NCBI GenBank assembly: GCA_009741485.1
Contig: CM019227.1
Coordinates: forward strand, 11,943,647 to 12,007,646
Direction: 5' to 3'
DNA: 64,000 nucleotides
Source: Malurus cyaneus samueli
Taxonomy: Eukaryota > Chordata > Aves > Passeriformes > Maluridae
Under the pieces are notes generated by a model, which saw nothing but the letters and a program-made list of their open reading frames with translations, ran no database searches and had not been told where the DNA came from. Within the stretch, counting starts at the first letter, position 1, and each line of letters opens with the position of its first letter. Shown here in pieces: positions 1 to 12,529 of the stretch. Both the position numbers and the translations under genes were made by a program.

Positions 1-1994
1 AAGTAAGTAATTGTTCCAGCTTAATATTCTACAATTCCTTTTAATAGTGCATTTCCTTAACCACTTTATATAACTACATGGTAATACAGGCTTGCAAACT
101 ATTAACATAATTTCAATCAACATGAAATTATTAGAGAAGTTAAAATACGGTGGCTCAAGTGAAGTAATCATAGAATCACTGAATCATTTAGCCTGGAAAA
201 GACCCTTAAGTTTACTGAGTAATGAACTGCTCTTTCTTGCAATTTCCTGGAAATTGCACAAGACAGCTTCAAATATTTATACAAGGCACAGCACATCCAT
301 CACACGATGTAGGTGATCTCACCAGTACAATCCACTCAGCTTCCTTTACATGTCTGTTAGCAAAATGAATAATGCTAATGTTTTGCAAAGCCCTGACAGG
401 TTTGCATTTAAAACATTACCAGAGTCTGGGACATACACTGGCAAAAGGGACAATAAGGACTATAGAGAACCAGTGCTAGGAAATAAACCACAAATACAAA
501 TAGTGCCACGGTCAAGACTTATTTCTTGTATCCAGCTATTCAATGCCCAGTGCAAGTCAGAAGATTGCTGACTCTAGTTCTTAAACTCTACCAACAGAGA
601 AGCCTTAAAATAATGTTGTTTCAAGTCAGAAGAGACAGAAGTACTCATAACTTTGTACTGTTTCATGAGTCTTTGAGAAATACCCACGTAAAATGAAACT
701 AACTTAGCCTCCTGGATATTTAAATTTTTTGAGTGAACGATCCTTTTCAATAGGATGTAAACATCCATTATTTGTCCTGAATTTTCTGCCTCTTACAGGG
801 GACACTGAAACCAAACTATTTGGAAAACACAAATTAAAAGTCCTAGTCAAAATATTTATTGTAACTCTGCTATAGGAAGGAGAGACGATCCCCAAATTAA
901 TGGAAGCACATAAGCCAATAAAACTGCATCATGACATACTTTATGATGAAGCTGAGGTGTTACACAGTAGATTCAATCAAGCTTAAATCTGTTGGTTTTT
1001 ACACTTTCCCACTCTTTCAGTAAAACTGTGTTCTGATCAAAAGAAAGCTTATTTCCAATGTCAATCAATTTGACAGCTAAAGTTTTAAAATTAACATTGT
1101 GGGACACTGAAAGAATTAGTGAAAGGTCTCCAACGTGCTCAAAGCCCTGCTGTGTGAGCAGGGGCTGGGAAGCAGCTCCTCGGGGGCAGGTGAGTATGAA
1201 GCAGAGTGCAGCACAAGGCTCAGGATGTTTGCAGCTCCCTGGGCAGATCGTGGCACTGGCAGGAACAGAGCCAGGGCTGGCTGCAGCTCTGCTGCTTAGC
1301 AGGGCTAACAGATGTGAGATACGGTGCTTAGATCCGCTTTCCAGACCACTTCTCAGCAGCTAACACCACTTCTCACTTCAATCCCAAGAAAAGTACATCT
1401 CCTTCTGGTAACCCACCTTTCTGGACGGGTAGTTCTTTTTCCTTTTGTAGTTCTTCCTCTCAGTGTATAAGGAAATACACTGAGCTCACAGTCCGACAGC
1501 AACAGGGCAGAGTTGCAAAAGTTTGAACTCGCTGACCCTTAGCATTTAAAAAATTTAAATATTTGAATTTATTAAGAACTAGAAGGCCAGAGAATTCTCC
1601 GAGCTTTACTCACTTTAGGTATTCAAAAAGTCATATCTATTTTTTGCTATTTTCTTGGCATTATTTTTCCCCAATGGCTAGAGCTCCTCTTTGTCATCTC
1701 AAAGGAGTTTTGTTTAGGAGAAAGACTTTTATTTCAAAGAAAATATTTCACTGAAAAGAAAGCAATTAACTCATGAAAGTACAGCCTTCAGATGAATGCT
1801 ACAGGAAGTCAGAATAATATCTCAAGAATAATCTACAAATCACACTTCCCCCCAGGAAAACACCAAAACAGGAACATAGTAAGTCCCATGAAAGACTATT
1901 TTGAAGACAAGACAAATAAAATAGCTTTATTGTAAATCTGAAATATAAAGAAAATGGAGTTACAACTTCAATTCTGCACTTTGAATTGCCTCAC
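1..1994 (-). other. CPPED1: CPPED1 intron 2, 5' part
   Basis: This stretch follows the splice donor of CPPED1 coding exon 2, so on the minus strand it is the start of the next intron. No exon resembling the rest of the metallophosphatase domain is visible. It is mostly AT-rich. The exception is a somewhat GC-richer patch at about 1130-1370, which has no recognisable coding or repeat identity. The remaining CPPED1 exons must lie left of the window. Confidence 0.8.
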
Positions 1995-2213
1995 CTGGCA
2001 TTCCATGGACAAGGTCTCCACACAGCACAAAGAACTTGGGTTTAGGATTTAGTTTGTTAATGGCCTGCACTGCTTGCTCTGCCAATTTCATATCTTCTTC
2101 CCACTCATCATCTCCATTATTAGTGTCTCCGTGTGTCCAAGCTTTCATCAGTCCAAACTGAGGATCTGTCCCTTGGATGAAGTAGAAGGGCCCCTTCCAT
2201 TGGTACTCAGCAT
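1995..2213 (-). CDS. CPPED1: CPPED1 coding exon 2 (serine/threonine-protein phosphatase CPPED1)
   Basis: CPPED1 (CSTP1) is a cytosolic calcineurin-like metallophosphoesterase reported to dephosphorylate Akt. This exon encodes the first part of the phosphoesterase domain. Visible stretches are [12 protein letters not shown], then [10 protein letters not shown] (metal-site motif I, with Q where many relatives have H), [20 protein letters not shown], and GDLVHGMPG (the GD motif II). They match the vertebrate protein closely as I remember it. Minus-strand boundaries are clear: acceptor CTTCTTAG before ATGCTGAG at 2213, and donor CCAG/GTGAGG at 1995. The 219-nt exon has phase 1 at both ends. The first codon (Asp) is completed by the last G of exon 1 at 12138. 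The catalytic His/Asn motifs (GNHD, GHxH) would be in exons left of the window. Confidence 0.95.
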
Positions 2214-4788
2214 CTAAGAAGAAAAAAGAGGAAAAAAACCAACCCAGTGGAGACATTTAAAAGAGAAAAAAAGCTTCCATGCATTCTTAAATTGATTGTT
2301 CTTCACCTCAGTAGGCTGACGCTGCTTCAACACACGTACAGAGCTCCATACTCATTCATACAGGACAAACATAATGGCAGAAGTACAAAATTTTTCTCTA
2401 ATGTGTAGTTGTAATAAACGAAAGTATATTAATCTAATTATACTGCATAATAATTACAGACTGATTAGAGGAGAAGTATGTGAAGAATTCAGCAAACACT
2501 GCTGGAAATTACAAGACTACAACACAGCACAAGTGAGTAACATTAGATTTCAGTTGATTCTTTTAAGACTCCAATTATTGCTTCTTTAATTAACAAGTTA
2601 AAACATACGCAAGTTTCACATTTTATGGTGCCAGTAGGCTTTTCTTAAATTATTAAGTAGTTAGTTGGTTTTTGTTCTCATAGTTTTAGAGAAAAGTTGG
2701 ATGCAGCACATTCTTTGGAGTTAGAACTGAAGCCACTCAACAGGACCAAGGTCAGCGAACACAAAACCCAGCAACATCAGAATTAGAAGCAACAATGAAA
2801 ATTCAAATTTAGTGCTGCCACAATTACTCCCAAGACTTATGATAATAAAATGAGAACTCACTAACAAATTTGTATTGGTAAAGTTGGTGTAGACAGAGGG
2901 TACAACAGAATTTGTACCGCCACCATTTTTCATATACTTCTTTCTCCAATACCGTAATACCAAGCACAACAAAGGGCAATATAAAAGACTACAATCCCAT
3001 TGAGAAGAATAAATCTCAACACTGGGCAAATAAAACAGAAGTTAGCTACAAAAGTGGGTACCCTGTTTCCTAGACTTATGTCACAACCTGGAATTGAAGT
3101 ACAGTCATGAGTACACTGTGGTTTCTCCAGCTGTCTATATGCATTCATTTGCAACCTGAATACTTCAGTTTCAACAGCTGTATTTGGCTTAATAAATTTA
3201 CTGGTTTTGGATGTTTTTGAAACAGCACTTGAACTGTTAAAAACTCACTGACTACATCCATCTATAGTTGAATCTAAAAAGAAAAGACACAGCAAATTAT
3301 TTAAAATTAAAATATTATCCATAAATATACTCTCATATCATGTCAGTCTGATGTGACAGTATGAGGCAAAACTGGTCTTCCAGTAACAGTACAGAAGTAG
3401 CATGTCCAACACATGGATGCACTTTTGATTTCCATCCACAAGCTGTAGAACTCAAGCTTCACATTTTGCAAGAAGGGGAGTGCATTCCTTTCAAGGAAGG
3501 TTAGAAAACAGTGCTCAGAATTCATCCCTTGAACTATGGATATGGATAAGATGGAGTGAGGGAGAAGGAATGTAGGCAACTGCCGGAAGCTGCTTGTAAT
3601 TGTCATCTGTTGTTATGGCATCAGATCATTTTGCCAAATGAGAGCTCCTGCACTTTAGTTAAACTAACATTTCATTTCTAAACAAAATTATTTATATACA
3701 GCACTGGCTTACTCTAAATAATAATCACATATTTTACAGATAGAAACTTTTAGCCACTCATTAGCTTTTAATTCTGAAATAAAATTTACCCTTCCAGTTA
3801 CACAAGTGTTCAGAGAAATGAAATTATCAATCTATCCATGAGTTTGCAGCAGAAGCCTTATGGAATCAGTTGAATGACACAAAGTAACTTAGATTTTTAT
3901 TTTATGACTTGCATGAAAAAATATGACTGCCATAAATGCATCTTACATGATGCAGCAAAGGCACTGCTTGTGCAGAGAAATCAACTTACAGTTTTTGTAA
4001 GTGGAAAGTTACAGTTAAGGAAGCTTGCATCAGAAACCCTTTATGACCTCTACAAAATGAAACTGAAAAAAGGGAATGTCTGAAACAGGAAGTTGGTTTG
4101 GAGGAGTGGTACAATTTATTCATTAAACAGGGAAAAAAAAATCAAATCTTTGAACAACATGGCAGGACCTCTAACAGCTGTCCCTCTTCCAGCAACTGAA
4201 CAGACTGTACTGATAAATCAGTGCTGAGCAAAATCTATCTGTTTTGTATTGTTTAATCTGAAGCTTGTATTTTGACCATAGTTAAATATAGTTACATCTA
4301 TTTATTTTTTAAAAAGTACTTGGAAAAAAGAGCTGGCCTTTGTTTTTAAAGACTGTGTTTCAAATATGGACAGATTATTTGCCTTTCTGAGCCCCAGGAA
4401 TGGTGCATGGTGACCACAGGCAGCTGGAGCACCTGCAGCAGTCCTGGCTGGGTGGCACAGGCAGCAGGGCTGGGCCAGGTCCCAGAGAACAGGAGCTTCA
4501 GATCTCACACCTGAACGTTCACAGGTCTGGCAAGCAGACAATGCACTGTCAGGGAGCACACAGATGTGATACAAAACACGTGGGAAAGCCAAACCATAGG
4601 TAATTCTAATATATGCTTCATGGATGTTTTATTTTCCTGACTTGTATTCATGCCAACACAGTAACTCTCTCTGTTTTAAGTACCTGAATGTTTCTAAGAC
4701 TGTGCACAGATGCTCTGGTTTGAGTGGGTGAGTGATGGTCATGTGAGACAGACAGAGAGACTGATAAGATGAATTTCAAAAGAGAAGT

Positions 4789-4924
4789 TCAGTACACAGA
4801 CAGAATCAAGAAATGGCAGAAGAAAGGAGAAACAGAAGCTGCAGGGGTGGAGGTGGTGAAGAGTGGGGAGAAAAGGAAGGAGATAGGAGGTGAAAAAAGA
4901 AAGGAACTGAAAATGATGCAAAGG
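4789..4924 (+). repeat. Purine-rich low-complexity stretch
   Basis: The plus strand is dominated by A and G, in AGAAAGGAGAAACAGAAG-type runs, with few pyrimidines. It sits inside CPPED1 intron 1. On the CPPED1 transcript strand it reads as a long pyrimidine-rich segment. No repeat family is recognised. Confidence 0.6.
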
Positions 4925-7900
4925 TATATGCTATATTCTCCCGTAGGAGAGGAAAAGATAAAATGAAGAAAGTGAAGCAGGGACATCAGAAGAGATCCAG
5001 GAATCAGGGCTATATAAATAACATTTACTTAAAATGTTAGTTTAAGTAACTGGTCTTAGTCAAACAATTCGGTCAACAGCTATTTCTGTGGTATTAAACA
5101 ACTCATCAAATGGTTACAAAAGTAACAGTAAAGTTGAATAAGTATTTTCTACCTTTGTCTTGTTATTTGTTCACTCCAGCTAGAAACACTATCGCAAAAC
5201 TAATAACCCTCACACTTAAACCAAATTCCATTAGCTTATTACTCATAAGTTGGTACTCACTGATTTTGTTTCCCATGAAACAAAAGTATATGGGAACAAA
5301 ATAATGTAAGGACATTGTTTAAAGTTACAACTTGACTTTTTCTTTGGAATCAGGAATGTGCTTTAATTACCACAAAGTACTATAAATAAAAGCAGCACAT
5401 CAGGGGTGAGAGTTGTGTTGGTACAATACCACTGGTGCAAACTTGCACATGGCACCAATCTTAACCCTGTTCTGAATTCAGCGCATCCAAAAGGTAACTC
5501 TTAAATGCCCTCAGTGGTCTGTTTTCAGAGTTGTTTTTGCAAGTTTTTCCTTATCTATGCAAGCCGTAACACCAGTCCAGCTAAAGTTTCAGGTGTTGCT
5601 ACTAGTGCAATTTCACTAATTCTGTTGAAAACCCCAGGACTAGGCCAGAACTGGTGCTCTTTCAACAAACCAATGTGGTAAGAGGGTAGCAATGAGAAAC
5701 AGATGGGAAAAGCATCTTCCACTACCACAGATGGATCCAGAAGTGTCCTGCCTTACAATTAAATGGTTTATTAATGGACCCTGTTCAGACCATTACTCTA
5801 TACCCTCCTTTTTTTCCTTGCCAGCTGCTTGCTGGCACCCACAGAACAGGTACTGCAGCTGTGCAAATGAACCTTGTAACCCAGTAAGTCAGGCACACAA
5901 AACCCTGTTGAAACCCTTTGTTTGGTCTTTGCACTGGATCTCAAGAACAGCGCTCAATAAAATCGTTCTGCTCCCATTGCTGGGGGTCTGCCAAAGTCTG
6001 GCAGAGGGGAACTAACAAACACCACTGGGCACAAGTGGTGGGAGGGCCAACAGCTGCTTCTGCAGCAACCCTCCAGTCATGATCCAGGTCCCAGATGCTG
6101 CTTCCTAAGGTTTCAATTAAATAACATGTACAATGGCTATCATGCCTTCAAAGGCAGCAACTGACTTCTACGGGAGTAACATTAAAGGCATCCTTCTCAC
6201 TAGGAGTTTCAATTTTCAAGCCTTTAGATGAGCTATGGGGTTGTACTAGACAAAGTGCATGCTAGGTAAACAACAGAAGACTAGGATTCAATTACTTTTT
6301 TCTCTCTTCTCCCTTCCATCACAAAATCGAGTGAAGCCGAGAATGCTGGCAAACTGGCTCTTTATCCCTAAGGACACTGAAGCTGTTTGCAACTTCCAGA
6401 ATTTAACACAACAAAAGAAAACACAAAGGTAGAAAGAAGCTGACAGACTTCTCTAATAACTGATGTACATAGGATTTCCATTTCTGAATGACAAACTGTC
6501 TGTGGAGCTGCTCTTACACACCAAGCAACAGAAAGCTCCTAATGAGTTTTGGTCCCAGACCTCCTTAAAAGCACAGCTGATCGCCACAGAAGTCCAACTT
6601 TGGAATATGTTGTTATGTTTCAGTTTCAATAGCTTCCTACTCCTTTCTGCTCCCATGCGTGCCAAAGTACAGACAGAGGATCAATACAATGTATTTTTAG
6701 TAGCATTGGCTGAAAAAATGGTGCCAGCTTCTAATTTTATCTAAGGATTAATTCTGTGAAGGACCAAAGTAGTCAGCAGCAATTCACCAGAGAAAACCTC
6801 AGCCATGTATTGTCATCACAGGCAAAAAGACACTTGAAGGACTTAGGTGGGATTTTAGCCAAATCTCACAACTTCTAAAGGATAATAGCTTTGCTGTGCT
6901 TTTATTTCCTCCCCTTTTGCTTTTCCTACGTTTTCTTTCCCCCATTCTCACAAACACACATCTACTGAGACTGCATACAGAAAGCATTGGCCTCTGACAG
7001 CCACGAGGTACTGGCAGGATTACCAGTATTTCCATGGTGGGATTTTTTTATAAGTATTGGTTGGGTTCAACAGTATATTGGTGTTCTTCTTCCTCTACAT
7101 TCTGCAGTTTTTAATGGAAACAAATTAGTTATGGACAGTTACTCCTGTCCACAGTCTCTCTTTAGACACCACTGTGTCAGAGGAGTTTGGACGTGGACAG
7201 ATCTCCAGTGCCTGTGAGTCCACCGTGGGCAAATAGGAAATATGCCCTCACTGTCACACTGGGTTTGACAGGAGAATCAATATCACTTCTCTGATAGATC
7301 AGAGCACAGCAGAAATAGGCCATGGCTCCCTGTTCTGAGCTGTCTCTGCCTACAAAGTGTGCCTGTGACTCTTTTTCCAGATAAAACTGGAAAGGAAGCA
7401 CAACCATGGTTTTCCAAAGAAGCTCTATGCAGGAAGGAAAATGGAATCTCTTCATTGAAGTCAGTGTGCATACATCATAGACAACATAAACAGCAACAAT
7501 TTGTTTTTTATTACTCTCAGTCCTGAGATAGCTCAAAAAAACCAATAAAGGAATTGCTCTTAATAAGGAATATTCTTAACAATTCCTTGTTATGTATTAA
7601 AATATTATCAACAGATTTGGTGTTGAAAACTCATCATTTTTATATGCCTAAATACAAAAGATTTCAGTATAAAGCAATGTCCATTCCTTTCAGCTGTTTT
7701 TTCCAATGTGTACCCAAGAGTCTACCAAAGACCCAACTCTGAAGGTTCTGGTGAATGGCCAAGGCAACCTGTCATGAAAGGTGCAATTTTATGCACCAGG
7801 GGAAAAAAACCCCTTCAAAATAGGTATCAAAATACATTTTCAGTGAGAAAATAAAAACCTTTTAAAGGATAATAACTCTAGAAATTATGTACTATAGAAA

Positions 7901-8409
7901 TACTGTCAGCAGACACACTAATGCCAGAACATGGTTTCTCAAGTAAGTTAGACAGTGCTACTGTTTTCAAAAGACATACTTTTAAACTTCTTAGATAACT
8001 ATCAAGGTAAGAAATGCCCCCTCAGACACAGTTTATTTGTACTGAGGGCTACAGAAGCTAAATTCTAGTCATGCCTTATGCCCACCCCCAAATTTAACAT
8101 GTAAACTCATCACAAAAACTTTACAGCCCAGAACTGTAGGTGTGAAGGGGGGTGGCTTGCATAATGACAAGGTGAAGTCACAGAAAGTTTCTCAAAACCC
8201 ACGTAAAAATTTCCCTAATTCATATGAGAGTTGGAGACAGTATTGGGAATGGAATGTGCAAGTTGGGAAGCAGTTCTGATCAGTGCTCAAAAATATTACT
8301 GTTGAAGAGCTCTAGAACAGTAATCATAATGTGCCAAGATCCAACACTCTTCTGAAAGCAAGAAAAAATAAGAAATCAACTGTGGTTGTATTTAATTTCA
8401 AAGGAAGGC

Positions 8410-9880
8410 GAATTATATATAATTATGATGCTTTTAAAAAGTGCAAAAATCCTTGAAGGCAGCATGGAAACTATTCAAAGACACTACACCAGAGGCTCAG
8501 ACCATATGCACAGCATTTATGAAGAACATCTTCAGAAAGACCACAAAGAATCCAAACTGTCTAAGCTACTTAAGTAAAAGCCATAAGGAGGCTAGTAAGA
8601 GCAGGACAGCATCCTTTGAAAAAGCTTAAACAGTGCCTAATTAAAAAAAAAATAATAAAAAAAATATTTTTATACACTGGAAGGCTAGATACTAAAATCC
8701 AAGAAGACAAGATAAAAAAAGTGAAAAACTGGAAACAGCATAAATCTAAAAACTAATAAAACCCTTTGCAGGGGAATTAGAGCAAGTAGCCTGCAAGACT
8801 CTCACTAAGGTTAAAAGATGATCCAGACGTGCAAGATGCACCCAAAAACAAAGGCTGAAAAGAAGAAAAACAAGGTACACTTTTCCATTCATGGGTATTG
8901 TGAGGGAACTTGTAAAGATCTAGTGTGAAAACTCCTCCTGACAGACAGTACATCAGATTTGTCTCAAATCAAAATACCATCAGATGATTCAACTAATAGA
9001 CACATGCACTAATAAACCACTCAGATTAGGTGGCATCCGTAGAGCTCCTCAAAAGTAAAAAGCAGCGAACTTCTGGGGAGTTACCTTGTGCTTAAAACTT
9101 CCCCTGCACCAAAGGAACAAATAACAAAGACAGTAGCTCCCATGTTTACTGATTCTTCAGAAAGAGTAATCAACAGCCTTTACAGGGACAGGGATATTCA
9201 CTTGTTCCTATCCTCGAGAGGCATCTATAACAGTTACTCAACAAAGAACTCTTATGAAGCCAAGCTCTTTGGAATGTGAAAAGAAGGCCTTGTCTGCACA
9301 GAAAACTGATAAGAAAAAAAGAAATGGACAACACACACAGATCCCACCTGGATCTGTACTGGGACCTACATACCGTTCAATAAATCCAAACCAATCTGTC
9401 ACAGCAACTGAACAGTGAGGAAGTGGAATTTGCTAAAATTAAGCCACTTGGCAGTATGAGAATCAAGCCTGGTTGTAAAGAACTGAGGAGAGACTTCTTG
9501 TGCAGTGACTGTTCATAAAAGCTGATGAACTTCACACACAGAAAAGTGCACGATAGTGCACATGGGAAAAACAGAACCTTCATGTACATTTCAGCAAGTG
9601 CTACATAGAAAAGTCACCTTAACGTTCAGAAATGGCAAAAAAATCAGAGACTGGAACGGAACAGAGCAAAATAAAAATATGAGAAGCAACAGACTGAACT
9701 TTGAGAGTATGCAAAAGATTGGTGAGGGAGGCATGAGAGAGGAACATAAAATCACACATGGAACTGAGAATGTGAGGATGAAATACTGGTTATTTGCCTG
9801 TTCCAGATAAAGGTTTTGGAACCATCAACTAAAACTAGCAAAAGACAGGTTCAAACAGACACTTCTCAACCAGTTAAACT
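8410..9880 (+). mobile_element. Old CR1-type LINE fragment (ORF2 region), heavily decayed
   Basis: Several separated segments follow the order of the ancient amniote CR1/L3-like LINE ORF2 as I remember it. A segment at 8440-8640 has the 'ttgaaggcag.atggaaact.ttcaaagacac' type motif, with 'cataaggaggctagtaagag..gcatcctttgaaaaa' following. At 9350-9366 is ggatctgtactgggacc, the conserved segment just before the reverse-transcriptase active-site region. At 9520-9560 is a 'gatgaacttcacac..aagtgca' segment, then gtgcacatgggaaaaaca. At 9743-9761 is aacataaaatcacacatgg, followed by a tail segment ending near 9880 at gcaaaagacaggttcaaac. The frame is broken many times, so it is inactive. Its ends are approximate. 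It lies antisense to CPPED1 within intron 1. The identity rests on pattern memory, not alignment. Confidence 0.7.
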
Positions 9881-12137
9881 GACAGGACTATCACTTGTTA
9901 AGTTACTTGAAAAAAGTGTTCTACCACTTTCACAGAAATTCTTTGCACAGCATGCTACTGACACACTTGGGACCAAAAAAAGAAAAATATAATAAAGCAA
10001 AACAAAATAACCCCCTGACTCTGGAGAGGAGTGGTGAAGACAGCACTTACCCAAACATATGGTCCTGTTTCTTCACAGAAATACTAATAGAAGAGACATC
10101 TGAAGCGTAATTTCACATGAGTGGAAAAGTGAGATAATTTATTTTAAAAAGTAAAGCCAAAGCATACAAAGGTCTCTTGCCAAAAAAGAAGGGTGTTTAT
10201 ACACTGTTTACTACTGTGCCTCTTTGATTAATATGGGTAATTTCAATTCCTCACCTCCAGCTTCTAATTCATGTCCCACATCAAGGGCAGATTAGAGCAG
10301 GGTACATATATAACCTCCACAATATGTTAAAGCAGACTCAAAAAATTACCATTAGGGGAAAGGGTGTGGAAGATTGACTTTGCAGAAAGGATAGGAAGAA
10401 AAATAGAAAATTTAGCTCTCAATAGCGGCTTTCAAATTTTAGAAGGAAACAATGTGCCAAGCCACACAAGGCAATAAATGCTTCATGTGGATTCATGTTT
10501 AACAGGAGTGAAACCTAAAGACTGAGGAAAGCAACAAAATACAGGTAACTGACTTTCATCTTAAACTGCATGAAAATTTGTCTCAGTTTTATCAGCCCTT
10601 GGTCTGGTGTTTTTTTTTTTTTCCCCAATCCATTTAGTTATTAAAACGTTGTGTGAACTTTAGCCTCTTAAGAAAGGGCCAAGTAAATTATTTACAAAGA
10701 AATATTGCACCCGAAGATGGTAGCTGGACTATGATAGCCTGGACAAGATTAAAACCAACCAACTGGCAAGAAAAGTCTTAATTAATATTTAAAGAATTCC
10801 AAACAAGGACACTTCAGGAGAAAGATGCACACCTGGATAACGCATTCCCAAATGACATGTTTCTTTCCATGTTTAAGGAAATTTTCAAGAAGTACTTACA
10901 TAAAGCTTTTATTCAGAAATTTTTTGCACTGCTGTTGAACACTCCTTTTGTCAAAATTTCACTATACAACTGATATAACTAGATGGCTTGTCTGCCATCT
11001 GTCCCCTCAGCAAATGCTAGGCATTCTGTTCCAAACCAACCAGACCATCTGCAATTAATAGGTTGCCAGAACGACTGTATACATATACTTCACATGCTCT
11101 GAGTTGGTGATTTTTCTTTATTTGGCAACAAGCAAAGCCAAATATTTCCAGTGCAACCCAAAAAAAGATCACGAAATTGTTGGAACTGAATAGCCCTGCT
11201 GACCTCACCCAACCAATACAATTTGAAATTCATAAAAACAAAGAAATAAAAGATCTTCCATGCATGGCCATAGGAAATTATTTCTTAACACAGAGTCAGC
11301 TGTGCCCCTGAAAAACCTCGGCACACTGTAGAACCTCCATCCCTGGTAGAATTTTACAAGCAGGTGCCTACACCAAGATGTTCAGCGTGTTCAATGCGTT
11401 CCTCCGTGTCCAGCCACAGGCAAGAACCAGCAGTCACAGGCGGCTGCCACCGCTGGCTCGGCCTCGCTCCCTCATGCACCTGGCAGGTGCGGAAGGTGTG
11501 CAAAGCCCGTCTCCCTTGCTGGCTGCAGCCCAGGGTTCGCAGTGCTGCTTCTGCACACCGGCCAAGGGCCAAGGGAGCACCTGCGCTGCTGACCCCCACC
11601 CTGAGCGAGGCTTAGCACCCCACGGAGAGCAGCTTACCCAGCTGTGAACCACCCTACGGCTGCCCTTCGTTTCAGCAACACCAACAGTGACCGAGCGGTA
11701 ACCTGTTGGGTCACCCTTACAGGTACAAACACATGACAGCACAGTGCTAGCGCCAACACTTTCACAAGCTATGGACAGCAGGTTCAGCCGCAAGGACAAG
11801 CACTTTAAAAGGGATCCGGTGCTGGACACTGCTGGCATCTTCACGGGATGCGGAGCGTGGGGATAAACTTGGGCGCAGCGGGGAGGCCACAGTGTCCCCA
11901 GTGGCCCCAGTGCCGCCCAGTGTCCCCAGTGCTCCCCGCCACGGGCTCCCCAGCGCCGGCAGACGGCCCAAGGCCCCGGCGCTCCACGCCTCCCCCTCCC
12001 CGACAGCAGCTCCTCCCGCCGCCGCGCCGCCGCCGCCGGGGAAGCCCCGGGCCTCCCTCCGCACGCCCCTCCCGCCCGGCAGCGCCGCGGGGAAAGAGCC
12101 CGCAGGCGATAGCGCGGCTCGGCCGGCGCTGCCGTAC

Positions 12138-12200
12138 CTGCGCGGAAGGAGGTCAGAGTCCTGCCGCGGGCTCTCAGGAACACGTTCCCCCCCCGGCCAT
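12138..12200 (-). CDS. CPPED1: CPPED1 coding exon 1 (start codon out of frame in this assembly)
   Basis: This exon encodes the N-terminus of CPPED1. On the minus strand the residues NVFLRARGRTLTSFRA run into donor GCGCAG/GTACGG at 12138. The final G joins AT of exon 2 to make Asp, so the protein continues ...[13 protein letters not shown], as in the vertebrate family. The expected ATG is at 12200-12198 with a strong context (G at -3, G at +4). After ATGGCC comes a run of eight G (12187-12194) before AACGTG. Eight G gives a frame that stops at a TGA six bases into the conserved part, while six or nine would be in frame. The simplest reading is a one-base homopolymer error in the assembly. Otherwise translation may start upstream at 12444, which is in frame with the conserved residues and adds about 87 low-complexity residues. 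Confidence 0.85.
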
Positions 12201-12521
12201 CGCCCCGGCCCGCGCGGCGCTGCCACCGCCGGGCCCGGCCGCCGAGGGGCGGCACCACCTCCGCCGGGGGCGCCTGCGCGGGCGGGGGGCCCCGGGAGGG
12301 CTCGCGGGCCGGGCGCTGCGCCGCGCTGGGGTCGCGGGGGGCCGCGTGAGGGGAGGTGGCGGGAGCGGCGGCCGGGGGCTCTGGGGCGAGCGGCTGCCCT
12401 GGGCCAGCACGGGGTGCTGCGGGGGTGGCTCCTGGCACCGCCATGTGCGGGAGGCGGCTTCGGGTTCAACCTGCGCCGAAGATGCGCTGGCTTTTAAATT
12501 AATTATAATAAAGTAATGAGA

Positions 12522-12529
12522 TTACGTCA
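12522..12529. promoter_or_regulatory. CRE-like site
   Basis: TTACGTCA on plus, TGACGTAA on minus: one mismatch from the palindromic ATF/CREB site TGACGTCA. It lies about 320 bases upstream of the CPPED1 ATG and about 410 bases upstream of the ATG of the divergent predicted gene. The motif match is seen; use by ATF/CREB is inferred. Confidence 0.45.

Larger units (their letters stand above)
2214..12137 (-). other. CPPED1: CPPED1 intron 1
   Basis: This 9.9-kb intron separates CPPED1 coding exons 1 and 2. It is bounded by donor G/GTACGG (minus strand, 12137) and acceptor TTCTTAG (2214). It contains a purine-rich stretch (about 4789-4924), a GC-richer patch (about 4380-4560), an old antisense CR1 LINE (about 8410-9880), and the intronic edge of the promoter CpG island (about 11400-12137). 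I see no convincing nested gene. Open stretches at 5692-6015 (+) and 7177-7545 (-) have no recognisable protein or splice context. Confidence 0.85.

Noticed and set aside
1130..1370. GC-richer patch with a donor-like CAG/GTGAGT near 1190, considered as a missed CPPED1 or antisense exon
   Set aside because: It is on the strand opposite CPPED1, has no paired acceptor in a useful phase and no recognisable protein.
2721..3154. Two overlapping hydrophobic minus-strand open stretches that look like one frameshifted membrane protein (a retrocopy)
   Set aside because: No known family could be matched, no poly-A tail or target-site duplication was seen, and T-rich DNA yields hydrophobic frames by chance.
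11434..12444. 336-codon minus-strand open frame across the CpG island
   Set aside because: It is open because of high GC. Only the part holding VFLRARGRTLTSF (CPPED1 exon 1) is genuine; the rest runs through the splice donor into the intron.
11848..12516. Plus-strand frames of 201 and 222 codons opposite CPPED1 exon 1
   Set aside because: Pro/Arg/Gly-rich shadows of the CpG island with no domain or splice support.
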